Assembly (NCBI GenBank): GCA_023386265.1
Contig: JAEWKA010000002.1
Coordinates: 434,001-498,000, forward strand
Source of the DNA: Bacillota bacterium
GTDB lineage: Bacteria > Bacillota > Clostridia > Oscillospirales > Oscillospiraceae
Direction of reading: 5' to 3'
DNA: 64,000 bases
Shown: one piece after another, positions 42,309 through 49,938 of the stretch
Position numbering within the stretch: position 1 is the first letter of the stretch
Layout: each line of letters opens with the position of its first letter
Notes under the pieces: generated by a model
Told to the model about the DNA's origin: nothing
Seen by the model: only the letters and a program-made list of their open reading frames with translations
Databases searched by the model: none
Program-made: the position numbers and the translations under genes

Positions 42309-43406
42309 TCATTTCGCCTCCTTTTTTCCGCGGAACACGAGCCTGTAGTTTATGAAGAATTCACTGCCAAGTATGAAAAACAGGATAATGCCCGTTATCA
42401 TCTGAGAGGCGAAATCGTTCAGGTTATATTGCGAGGCTATCTGCATGGCGCCCTTTTCAAGGAAGACAAGCAGCGCTGCAATTAGGATCATCACGAAGGT
42501 GTTGAATTTCGCGAGCCATGCGACAATTATAGCCGTAAAGCCGCGTCCGCCGGCTGTGCTTGTACTAATTGTGTGGGACGCACCCGAGACAGCGAGGAAG
42601 CCCGCGAGACCGCAGATGGCACCGGAAATCATCATGGTACGGACGATGACGCGGCGTACAGAGATACCAATGTAACGCGCGGTGCGCTCAGATTCGCCGA
42701 CTACGGAAATTTCATAACCGTGTTTGGAGTAGCGGAGATATATGTACATGGAAACCGCCAGTGCCAAAACGAGGATGACGTTCAGTAGATACTGCTGACC
42801 AAGCAAAGACGGGAACCAGCCGGCCTTGGTTTGCTGGTTTATAACGCCGACAGTGTTTGAGCCGTAAGGGTTTTCCCATAAAGCCACGCAGTATGAAGTG
42901 AGCTGGATGGCTACATAGTTCATCATAAGGGTAAACAGCGTCTCGTTAGTTCCGAAGCGCGCTTTAAAGAAAGCGGGGACGACGCCCCAAATTGCGCCTG
43001 CGATGCAACTGACGACAAGAGAGGTGAGCAGTAGCGCCCAGGTCGGCATAGAATTTCCGCAATAGATCAAAACGGCGGCGGTTGCAATGCCGCCGACGAG
43101 GATTTGACCCTCGGCGCCGATATTCCAGAAGCGCATTTTGAAAGCGGGAGCGAGGCCGACTCCGATGCAAAGCATCATCATCGTGTCACGAAGCGTGACC
43201 CAACTGCGTTTTTCAGAGCCGAAAGCTCCTTCCCACATAGCCGCGTATACTTTAAGCGGGTTCAACTTTATCATAGCGTAAATTACAATAGCAGAAACAG
43301 CAAGAGCTAGAATAAGACTTACAAGTCTTATTAGCCATCCACGCCAGGAGGCCAGTCCGTCTCGCTTTGTGATACGGACAAAAGGATCTCTTACTCTAGA
43401 ATTCAT
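42309..43406 (-). CDS. nupP: Nucleoside ABC transporter permease (NupP type)
   Basis: First permease of the importer, 365 residues with about nine helices. It has a longer cytoplasmic N-terminus (about 35 residues) before the first helix, then RFWNIGAEGQILVGGIA and VVGESERTARYIGISV, both typical of the family. It overlaps the ATPase gene by four bases. Confidence 0.9.
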   Translation of the reverse strand: MNSRVRDPFVRITKRDGLASWRGWLIRLVSLILALAVSAIVIYAMIKLNPLKVYAAMWEGAFGSEKRSWVTLRDTMMMLCIGVGLAPAFKMRFWNIGAEGQILVGGIATAAVLIYCGNSMPTWALLLTSLVVSCIAGAIWGVVPAFFKARFGTNETLFTLMMNYVAIQLTSYCVALWENPYGSNTVGVINQQTKAGWFPSLLGQQYLLNVILVLALAVSMYIYLRYSKHGYEISVVGESERTARYIGISVRRVIVRTMMISGAICGLAGFLAVSGASHTISTSTAGGRGFTAIIVAWLAKFNTFVMILIAALLVFLEKGAMQIASQYNLNDFASQMITGIILFFILGSEFFINYRLVFRGKKEAK

Positions 43407-44941
43407 TTTCCAGCCTCCCCTCCGAGTTTTGTCATCATCATACCAACATCGCTTTTGCTTGCGCCTCTTCCGGGAACAATACCGCTGACCTCACCGCCGC
43501 AGAGGACGAGGATACGGTCGCAGAGTTCCAGAAGAACGTCAAGATCTTCGCCGACGTAGACAACGGCGACGCCCTTTTCTTTCTGTTGATTGAGAAGGTC
43601 ATAAATCGTATAGGAGGAGTTGATGTCAAGTCCTCGGACGGCGTAGGCCGTCATAAGAACGGAAGGTGCAGATGCAATCTCGCGGCCGACAAGAATTTTC
43701 TGGACATTGCCGCCGGAAAGCTTGCGAACAGGGGTCGTAACACCTGGGGTAACAACTTCCAGCTCGTCGACAACGCGCTCAGCGAGTTGTCGGGGCGATT
43801 TACGATCCGCAAAGATTGACTTTCCGCGGCGGAAGGAGCGAAGCATCATATTGTCTGTGAGGTCCATGTTGCCTACAAGACCCATTCCAAGCCTGTCTTC
43901 CGGTACAAAGGATAGAGCGACACCCAGAGAACTTATAGTACGTGGATCCTTACCTATAAGTTCGACCTGTTTACCGGTTTCGGGATCAAGATAGCTGATG
44001 CTACCGGATTCTACGGTTTGAAGACCTGCAATAGACTCCAGAAGTTCCCTCTGTCCACAGCCGGAGATTCCGGCAATTCCTAATATTTCGCCAGAATTCA
44101 CGGTAAATGATACATTTGAGAGTTTCTTTACTCCGTCAATATCTTTGACCGTAAGTCCATCCACAATAATCCGAGGCTTTGGGTCTTTCGGCTCGGGACG
44201 TGCAATGTTAAGAGAGACAGTGCGGCCGACCATCATGTTGGTCATCTCGGCTGCATTAGTGTCTTTCGTGACCATATCCCCGATATATTGGCCGTGACGC
44301 AGAACGGCGACACGATCGGAGAGTTCCTCCACTTCGTGGAGCTTGTGCGTGATGATGACGATCGCTTTACCGTCGTTGCGCATGTTGCGAAGAACGGCGA
44401 AAAGCTTGTCCGTTTCCTGGGGGGTAAGAACTGCGGTTGGCTCGTCCAAAATGAGTATGTCCGCGCCACGGTAAAGAACCTTAACGATTTCCACCGTTTG
44501 TTTCTGAGAGACGGACATGTCGTATATTTTCTGTTTAGGATCTACGTCAAAGCCATAGAGTGAACAGATGTTAAGTATCTTGTCGTTCACGACCTTCATG
44601 TCGAGACGTCCTTCACCCGGCATACCGAGAATTATGTTCTCAGCGGCAGAAAGTACATCCACCAGTTTGAAGTGCTGGTGAATCATCCCGATGCCAAGAT
44701 CAAAAGCGTCCTTGGGGCTCCGGATGGACACCTCGCTGCCATTAACGAAAATCTGACCGGCATCGGGATAGTAGATGCCTGATAGCATGTTCATCAATGT
44801 CGTCTTTCCGCTGCCGTTTTCCCCCAGCAGCGAAAGAATTTCCCCTTTGTTAATGTCGAGACAGACACAGTTGTTTGCGACGGTCGAACCAAAGGTTTTG
44901 GTAATTTCGCGCATGCAAACTGTAGCTTTGGCGACTTCCAT
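43403..44941 (-). CDS. nupO: Nucleoside/sugar ABC transporter ATPase with two domains (NupO type)
   Basis: Tandem ATPase of 512 residues that drives the importer. The N-terminal domain has intact Walker A GENGSGKTT, a signature region with MSVSQKQTVEIVKVL and Walker B ILILDEPTAVL. The C-terminal domain has a degenerate Walker A (GISGCGQREL), an intact LSGGNVQKILVGRE and an altered Walker B region (PSVLMTAYAVRGLD, no acidic pair), so it is probably non-hydrolytic, as often seen in this family. Start has CAAGGGGG. A terminator-like hairpin separates it from the BMP gene. Confidence 0.92.
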   Translation of the reverse strand: MEVAKATVCMREITKTFGSTVANNCVCLDINKGEILSLLGENGSGKTTLMNMLSGIYYPDAGQIFVNGSEVSIRSPKDAFDLGIGMIHQHFKLVDVLSAAENIILGMPGEGRLDMKVVNDKILNICSLYGFDVDPKQKIYDMSVSQKQTVEIVKVLYRGADILILDEPTAVLTPQETDKLFAVLRNMRNDGKAIVIITHKLHEVEELSDRVAVLRHGQYIGDMVTKDTNAAEMTNMMVGRTVSLNIARPEPKDPKPRIIVDGLTVKDIDGVKKLSNVSFTVNSGEILGIAGISGCGQRELLESIAGLQTVESGSISYLDPETGKQVELIGKDPRTISSLGVALSFVPEDRLGMGLVGNMDLTDNMMLRSFRRGKSIFADRKSPRQLAERVVDELEVVTPGVTTPVRKLSGGNVQKILVGREIASAPSVLMTAYAVRGLDINSSYTIYDLLNQQKEKGVAVVYVGEDLDVLLELCDRILVLCGGEVSGIVPGRGASKSDVGMMMTKLGGEAGK

Positions 44942-44977
44942 TTTGGATTACCCCCTTGAAAAGAAATTTATTAGAAG

Positions 44978-45012
44978 GAAAAAGCCGTCTCTTTCGAGCG
45001 GCTTTTTCCGTT
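44978..45012 (-). terminator. Partial terminator between the BMP lipoprotein and nupO
   Basis: Arms AAAAAGCCG and CGGCTTTTT around an 11-base loop. It lies inside the operon and probably lets more of the abundant binding lipoprotein be made than of the membrane complex. Confidence 0.8.
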
Positions 45013-45029
45013 CGCGATGTTTTCGGTAA

Positions 45030-46295
45030 TTACTGAGCGTTGAGCTCGGTTATACCGTCGATACGGAGACCAAAGTACGGGGCACTGCGGAGAGTGGACT
45101 CCTTGAATATTCCATTTTCAATAGCTTCGCCGGTATCGCCAACCCAGTCGCCGTCAGTGTCGATGGCAAGATAGGTGGTGACAGCCGCGCCGTCGACCGT
45201 GAACTTGGAGCAGTCAAATATGTTGAGTGTGCCGTCCTTGAGAGCGGCTTCAACTTCGGCGACCTTCGCGTCTGTGCCAGCTGCGCAGGAAGCTCCGAGA
45301 GCGGAGATCATGTTGGCGCCAGTGACATAGCCTTCGGACCAGTCGGTTGCGATGTCTTCGCCCTTAAGAGCGCAGTTGAATGCATAGGTGTAATAGACGC
45401 TCCAGTCATTCTGAGCGCTTGTAAGAGCAGAGGTCGGAGCAACGGAGAGCATATCCACGTTGTAGCCAATGCAGTAAACTTCGGTGCCGGCCTTAAGAGC
45501 TGCTTCGCAAGCGGAGGGAGCTCCGGTGGAGTCAGCATGCTGGCTGAGAATGACGCAGCCGGCAGAAATGAGCTGGTTGGCAGCTTCTGCTTCAGCGGTC
45601 GGATCATACCAAGAGTTGGTGTATGAAACAGTCATCGAGACGTTATCTACGATGGACTTGACGCCGAGATAGAAAGCAGTGTAGCCGGAAACCACTTCTG
45701 CATAGGGATAAGCGCCGACATAGCCGATTTTAATTGTGCCGTCTGCATTTTTGCTGGTTGCGGGAACTTTGTCAGAATCAACAAGCTCCTTGAGCTTCAT
45801 GCCGGCAACAACGCCGGAAACATAGCGAGACTCAAAGGTGTGGGTAAAAGCATTTTTGAAGTTGGGGAGCTTGGAGAGAGCAGCAGTGTCACCGGTCATG
45901 GAGACGAAGGTAACATCGGAGTTCTCGGACGCGGCCTGCTGCATATAGCTCTGATGGCCATAGCTGTCGGAGAAGATGTAGGTGCAGCCCTGCTCAACAA
46001 GGTCTGTTGCGGTGTCGTAGCAGCCTTCGTCTTCGCTGACGTTGTACTTCCAGACGATCTGGTCGTCTGCGATGCCGGCAGCAGCAGCGGCTTTCTTGAT
46101 GCCTTCGATGTGAGCGGCGTCATAACCAGTGTTTTCATCGTGAACGAGGATTACGCCGATTTTAACTGCCGCTGTGTCGGCAGTGGGGGCTGCGGATTCC
46201 GCGGGGCTGGGGGAAGTTTCTGCGGTCTTTGCGCCGCAAGCTGCAAGAGCAAATACCAGTGTGAGTGCCAGTAGCAGAGCGATGACTTTTTTCAT
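45030..46295 (-). CDS. bmpA: BMP-family nucleoside-binding lipoprotein
   Basis: Surface lipoprotein of 421 residues that delivers purine nucleosides to the importer. The signal peptide ends in the lipobox LAAC (Cys20), followed by a Ser/Pro/Ala-rich linker. The mature part has VKIGVILVHDENTGYDAAH and SDSYGHQSYM, in keeping with PnrA/BmpA proteins, and a two-lobe periplasmic-binding fold is expected. It is preceded by xpt on the same strand, tying uptake to purine salvage. The exact ligand (guanosine, inosine or other) is not visible from the sequence. Confidence 0.88.
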   Translation of the reverse strand: MKKVIALLLALTLVFALAACGAKTAETSPSPAESAAPTADTAAVKIGVILVHDENTGYDAAHIEGIKKAAAAAGIADDQIVWKYNVSEDEGCYDTATDLVEQGCTYIFSDSYGHQSYMQQAASENSDVTFVSMTGDTAALSKLPNFKNAFTHTFESRYVSGVVAGMKLKELVDSDKVPATSKNADGTIKIGYVGAYPYAEVVSGYTAFYLGVKSIVDNVSMTVSYTNSWYDPTAEAEAANQLISAGCVILSQHADSTGAPSACEAALKAGTEVYCIGYNVDMLSVAPTSALTSAQNDWSVYYTYAFNCALKGEDIATDWSEGYVTGANMISALGASCAAGTDAKVAEVEAALKDGTLNIFDCSKFTVDGAAVTTYLAIDTDGDWVGDTGEAIENGIFKESTLRSAPYFGLRIDGITELNAQ

Positions 46296-46359
46296 TTTTG
46301 TTCCTCCGTTTTTTTCGATTTAGATTTGCCTGAGACAGAAAACGCGTACTTGTAAGGAA

Positions 46360-46929
46360 TTAACAGAAATTGATCTTTCCGTTTTCCATAGATGCGATTT
46401 TTGCCAGTGACTCGATCCGCAGACCCTGCGCGCGAAGGGTGTCGCCCCCGTGCTGAAACGCCTTTTCAATCGCTATCCCGGCACCGACAGACGTTGCGCC
46501 CGCTTCCTTTATTATAGTAGAAAGTCCGGTGAGCGCCGATCCGTTGGCAAGAAAATCATCGATTATAAGAACACGGTCGGAAGAATTTAGAAATTCCTTA
46601 GCTACTATAATATCATAGGTTCCGCCATGTGTAAAGCTTTCAACCACAGCAGTGTAAACGTCACCTGCAATATTTTTAGTCTTGGATTTTTTCGCAAAGA
46701 TTACGGGACAGTCAAACGCCTGTGCAACAAAACACGCCATACCTATTCCGGAAGCTTCAATGGTCAATACTTTACTGACACCCTCATCGTGGAACAGACG
46801 ATAAAACTCCTGTGCCATTTCTCCGAAGAGCTTTACATCCATCTGATGATTTAGAAAGCTGTCTACCTTCAGAATGTTCCCGTCCCTGACTTTGCCGTCG
46901 CGGAGTATTCTTTCTTCTAAGAGTTGCAT
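46360..46929 (-). CDS. xpt: Xanthine phosphoribosyltransferase
   Basis: Purine salvage enzyme that converts xanthine (and more weakly guanine) with PRPP to the nucleotide. The 189 residues include ILRDGKVRDGNILKVDSFLNHQ (seen as GKVRDGNILKVDSFLNHQ) and the PRPP loop VLIIDDFLANGSALTGL, both typical of Bacillus-type Xpt. It heads the nucleoside uptake operon. Unlike the Bacillus gene, the leader shows no purine riboswitch core. It carries a different stem structure instead. Confidence 0.95.
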   Translation of the reverse strand: MQLLEERILRDGKVRDGNILKVDSFLNHQMDVKLFGEMAQEFYRLFHDEGVSKVLTIEASGIGMACFVAQAFDCPVIFAKKSKTKNIAGDVYTAVVESFTHGGTYDIIVAKEFLNSSDRVLIIDDFLANGSALTGLSTIIKEAGATSVGAGIAIEKAFQHGGDTLRAQGLRIESLAKIASMENGKINFC

Positions 46930-47081
46930 AGATTTACCTCACAAATATTTATGTAAATTGGATGCAACCTAAATAATTTTTATGTTCGACTACAGTGTAC
47001 AATAATCGAGTGAAATAAACAATATATTTAGGCAAAAAAATATCACTGAAAATAGTATATACGGCTTAACACTTTTGTCAA
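46930..47081 (-). promoter_or_regulatory. xpt promoter and structured leader
   Basis: On the minus strand TTGACA (47081-47076) and a -10 at 47058-47052 (ATACTAT) are 17-18 bases apart. The leader then forms an 8-bp outer stem, CCTAAATA (47032-47025) with TATTTAGG (46975-46968), around an inner hairpin whose arms TCGATTAT and GTAGTCGA each are 8 bases long. The 3' outer arm ends about 38 bases before the ATG. A CGAACAT in the leader resembles part of a PurR box. The purine riboswitch consensus is absent. Confidence 0.5.
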
Positions 47082-47149
47082 TACGACGTCTGAATTTGTG
47101 AGAAAAAGGTAAATTATTTATAAATTATGCAAAATATTAGAAAACATAA

Positions 47150-47196
47150 AAGTACCGCGCAGCAAGGGCTTTTAAGCCGCTTGAGCGCGGTACTTG
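47150..47196 (-). terminator. Terminator of the noc-like gene
   Basis: Arms AAGTACCGCGC and GCGCGGTACTT, with a smaller stem inside (CGGCTT/AAGCCC-like), followed by a T run on the minus strand. Confidence 0.85.
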
Positions 47197-47197
47197 G

Positions 47198-48022
47198 TCA
47201 TTTTTGTTTTGGTATGCTGATTGTCAGGACAAGTTCCGAGTCCGTCTCATGCTTTTCCATACCGGCTTCTATGCCGCCCTGACGCATGATATCCAATCCA
47301 TGTGTCAAGGTGTTCAGAAAGACGCGCACATCCTTTAGTACGAAAAGTGTTTTCCTTGATGTCTTGATTTCATTTTCCGGAGCTTGTTCGCGAGCTTTGA
47401 GAAGACTCTCTATGTATTCCTCAGCGGCCGAGACATTCATATGCTGCTGTATCATGTACCTAAGGGCTTGCCGTTGCGCCTCCTCGCCCGAGAGTCTCAG
47501 GAGTGCTCTGCCGTGGCGCTCGGTCAGCTCCTCGTCACGCAAAGTATCCAGCACATCCGGAGGCAGGCGCAGAAGCCTCAGCTTGTTCGCAATCGATGGC
47601 TGGGATTTTCCGAGTCTTCGCGCCGCTTCCTCCTGACTCATCCCAAAGAGTCTGATGAGCTGCGAGATGCCCTCTGCCTCCTCCACGAAATCGAGATCAC
47701 GACGCTGTATGTTCTCGACAAGGGCTAGCAGACTCGCCTCCTCCATGTTCGCATCAATCACAATACAGGGGATTTCTTTTAGTCCTGCAAGACGCGACGC
47801 ACGCAATCTTCTCTCGCCTGCTATAAGCTCATACTTGCCGTTTCGCTTGCGGACAGTGAGAGGATTTAAAACACCGTATTGCGCTATACTCTCCGAAAGC
47901 TCCTTGAGCGACTCCTGCTGAAAACGTTTCCGCGGTTGGACGGATGAAGGATATATTTCATCGACGGACAGATAGCTAATCCCGTTTCGCAGGATACGCG
48001 GACCTTTTTTTGTTGCCTGCAT
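47198..48022 (-). CDS. noc: ParB/Noc-family DNA-binding protein
   Basis: CTP-dependent DNA clamp of the ParB family, 274 residues. It has the N-terminal motifs QPRKRFQQESLKELSESI, the GERRLRAS (CTP-binding box) and ENIQRRDL, then a helix-turn-helix (MSQEEAARRLGKSQPSIANK) and a C-terminal dimer domain. No parA lies beside it, and a second ParB would normally sit with ParA, so a Noc role (nucleoid occlusion of division) is likely. In Firmicutes noc usually lies near the replication origin, but no origin or rsmG is visible in this window. Confidence 0.85.
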   Translation of the reverse strand: MQATKKGPRILRNGISYLSVDEIYPSSVQPRKRFQQESLKELSESIAQYGVLNPLTVRKRNGKYELIAGERRLRASRLAGLKEIPCIVIDANMEEASLLALVENIQRRDLDFVEEAEGISQLIRLFGMSQEEAARRLGKSQPSIANKLRLLRLPPDVLDTLRDEELTERHGRALLRLSGEEAQRQALRYMIQQHMNVSAAEEYIESLLKAREQAPENEIKTSRKTLFVLKDVRVFLNTLTHGLDIMRQGGIEAGMEKHETDSELVLTISIPKQK

Positions 48023-48165
48023 TTTAACCGTCTCCTTTGCTCACTAAACGCAGTTCGTAGCTCTTTGTGAGTTTGTAGCTAAATAAAAATTGTGGTATAT
48101 AGTATTTGTTAAAAGAATGATATACCATATATTGTGCGGAAATTGACGGATAAGGTACTCATACG

Positions 48166-48211
48166 CAAAAAACGCGCCGCTCCCGAACGTCGGAAACAGC
48201 GCGTTTTTCGT
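48166..48211 (-). terminator. Terminator of the DUF378 gene
   Basis: Arms AAAACGCGC and GCGCGTTTT with an interrupted inner stem, T runs on both sides, directly after the DUF378 stop on the minus strand. Confidence 0.88.
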
Positions 48212-48223
48212 CTAACAACAAAA

Positions 48224-48436
48224 TCAGTCCTCGTCACCTTCGCCGCGGTGATCGCGAAATAGGAGGGATATACACCATATAGCGGAAAGACCCACCAGAG
48301 TGTAAATCACGCGGCTAAGCGTTGCCGTCTGTCCTCCGAAAAGGTAGGCCACAAAATCGAAACGGAAAAGACCTATGAGACCCCAGTTCAAACCACCGAT
48401 AATGGCGAGAATAAGGGCGATTCTATCTATTATCAT
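48224..48436 (-). CDS. DUF378 (YuzA-like) small membrane protein
   Basis: A 70-residue protein with two membrane helices and the family pattern IALILAIIGGLNWGLIGLF followed by a second helix (IYTLVGLSAIWCISLL) and an acidic tail. DUF378/YuzA proteins are widespread in Firmicutes without known function. It stands alone with its own terminator. Confidence 0.85.
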   Translation of the reverse strand: MIIDRIALILAIIGGLNWGLIGLFRFDFVAYLFGGQTATLSRVIYTLVGLSAIWCISLLFRDHRGEGDED

Positions 48437-48544
48437 ATTACCTGCACTCCTTTAATTAGCTTCGGTGATATGATAACCTTAAATTATTTAAATATTCATT
48501 TTGCAATTCAAGTTAAATTCCAAATGTTTATAATCGGCAGTTTT

Positions 48545-49393
48545 TTATAACATAGCTTCCGCGTGCCTCGTCACATGGCAGCCGACGTTCACGACACAGG
48601 GAAGCCCTGCAATATGAGTGGGAAATGCTTCAATATTAACTGCAAGCGCGGTTGTTGTCCCGCCGAAGCCCTGCGGCCCGAGTCCGAGAGCGTTTATGCG
48701 TTTTAAAGTTATTTCTTCGAGTTCTGCGTAGAACGGATCGGGATTCCGTGTATCCATCGAACGTGTGAGAGCTTTTTTCCCGATCAGCGCTGCCAGTTCG
48801 AGCGTGCCGCCAAGTCCGACACCCAGAATAATGGGAGGGCAGGGATTCGAGCCGGCAGCATCAACTGTTTCCACAATAAAATCAATTATATCGTCGACGG
48901 AGCAGGAGGGCAAAAACATCTTAGTTTTACTCATGTTTTCACTTCCGAATCCCTTAGGCGCCAGCACGATTTTAAGACCGTCGCCGGTGACTATGCGGGT
49001 ATGTATCACGGCGGGAGTGTTGTCGCCCGTGTTTTCCCGGCGCAGGGGATCTTTCACGACGGACTTGCGCAGAAAGCCCTTTTCATAACCCTGACGTACA
49101 CCCTCGTTTATTGCATCCTCAAAAAAGCCGTCAATTATATGCACGTCCTGACCGAGCTCTGCAAAAACGACAGCCATGCCCGTGTCCTGACAAATCGGGA
49201 GTGATTCCTTTTCCGCAAGAGTATAATTTTCGCGAAGATCACGCAGTACGTCTATTCCCGCGGGAGATTTTTCGGTTTTTTCAGCACGGTCTATGAGGAC
49301 CCTCACGTCCGCGGGCAGAACGGTGTTTGCCCTGACACAGAGCAGAGCGACCGTCTCGATTATCTTTTTACAGCTAATTTCGCGCATGGGCAC
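48545..49393 (-). CDS. fumA: Fumarate hydratase class I, alpha subunit
   Basis: N-terminal subunit of the iron-sulfur fumarase (or of the related L-tartrate dehydratase), which interconverts fumarate and malate in the cytosol. The 282 residues include LPICQDTGMAVVF with a cluster cysteine, the motif FLPSCSVDDI with another, GSNPCPPIILGVGLGGT with the third, and GPQGFGGTTTALAVNIE. The start could be GTG 49393 (six bases after AGGAG) or ATG 49387. The beta subunit gene, usually adjacent, is absent here. Confidence 0.9.
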   Translation of the reverse strand: MPMREISCKKIIETVALLCVRANTVLPADVRVLIDRAEKTEKSPAGIDVLRDLRENYTLAEKESLPICQDTGMAVVFAELGQDVHIIDGFFEDAINEGVRQGYEKGFLRKSVVKDPLRRENTGDNTPAVIHTRIVTGDGLKIVLAPKGFGSENMSKTKMFLPSCSVDDIIDFIVETVDAAGSNPCPPIILGVGLGGTLELAALIGKKALTRSMDTRNPDPFYAELEEITLKRINALGLGPQGFGGTTTALAVNIEAFPTHIAGLPCVVNVGCHVTRHAEAML

Positions 49394-49636
49394 ATTAGGC
49401 TCCTCTCACTTGACCGGCAGATACTTTCCGTTATTTAAGCTTTTTATTATTTGGAAAATAAAAAAATTCAATTCGACAAAAGTAGTGTCCGTTTGCTATT
49501 TACAAGTTGGTAAAAAAGGGCTATTCTCACATTACAGCTTATCCAATGGTGCGCGTAACAGCGTGCCGGGCTCATATCTTTATCCCACAACCCTGTTTTG
49601 GCGGGCCGCGTTTGCGTCCCGCCGCTTTTTTATTTT
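49394..49636. other. Intergenic stretch with strong plus-strand hairpin, possible small RNA
   Basis: No protein gene is seen. On the plus strand a GC-rich hairpin GGCGGG (49600-49605)/CCCGCC (49618-49623) is followed by a T-rich run, as in a terminator, yet no plus-strand gene precedes it. Upstream lies a second hairpin GGTGCGC/GCGTGCC near 49541-49570 enclosed by an outer pairing (AGGG near 49528 with CCCT near 49591). TCGACA and TATTTA near 49477-49505 could be a weak promoter. A plus-strand small RNA of 110-130 bases is possible. I recognise no known RNA family. Confidence 0.3.
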
Positions 49637-49938
49637 ATGTTCAAATAAATAAAAATACCGACGGCAAGCTGGAAAATTAAAATTAAGGGGAACCCGAGAA
49701 AAAATTTTCTGTGCTTAGTCTTGTGCCTGAAAGCATACATACCTGCAATACCACCGACGCTCCCGCCGATTGCAGCGAGCAGGAACAGCGTTTTTTCCGG
49801 AGTACGCCAAGCCCCATGCACTGCCTTGCGCTTGTCGGCGCCCATGGCGATAAAGGCGGCAAGATTGATGATGCCGAGCCAGAGCCAGAGAATGGATAGA
49901 GGATTCTGTAGCAGAAATTTAAAAAATTGCATCGTCAT
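49630..49938 (-). CDS. DUF1294 membrane protein
   Basis: A 102-residue protein with about four short hydrophobic segments and the family motif MGADKRKAVHGAWRTPEKTLFLLAAIGGS (seen as GADKRKAVHGAWRTPE) and FRHKTKHRKF. DUF1294 proteins are common small membrane proteins of unknown function. It overlaps the end of the radical SAM gene by four bases and is translated with it. Confidence 0.88.
   Translation of the reverse strand: MTMQFFKFLLQNPLSILWLWLGIINLAAFIAMGADKRKAVHGAWRTPEKTLFLLAAIGGSVGGIAGMYAFRHKTKHRKFFLGFPLILIFQLAVGIFIYLNIK

Noticed and set aside
43403..44941. Second ATPase domain of NupO seen as broken by mutation
   Set aside because: A degenerate second domain is common in this transporter family, so it is not evidence of a pseudogene.
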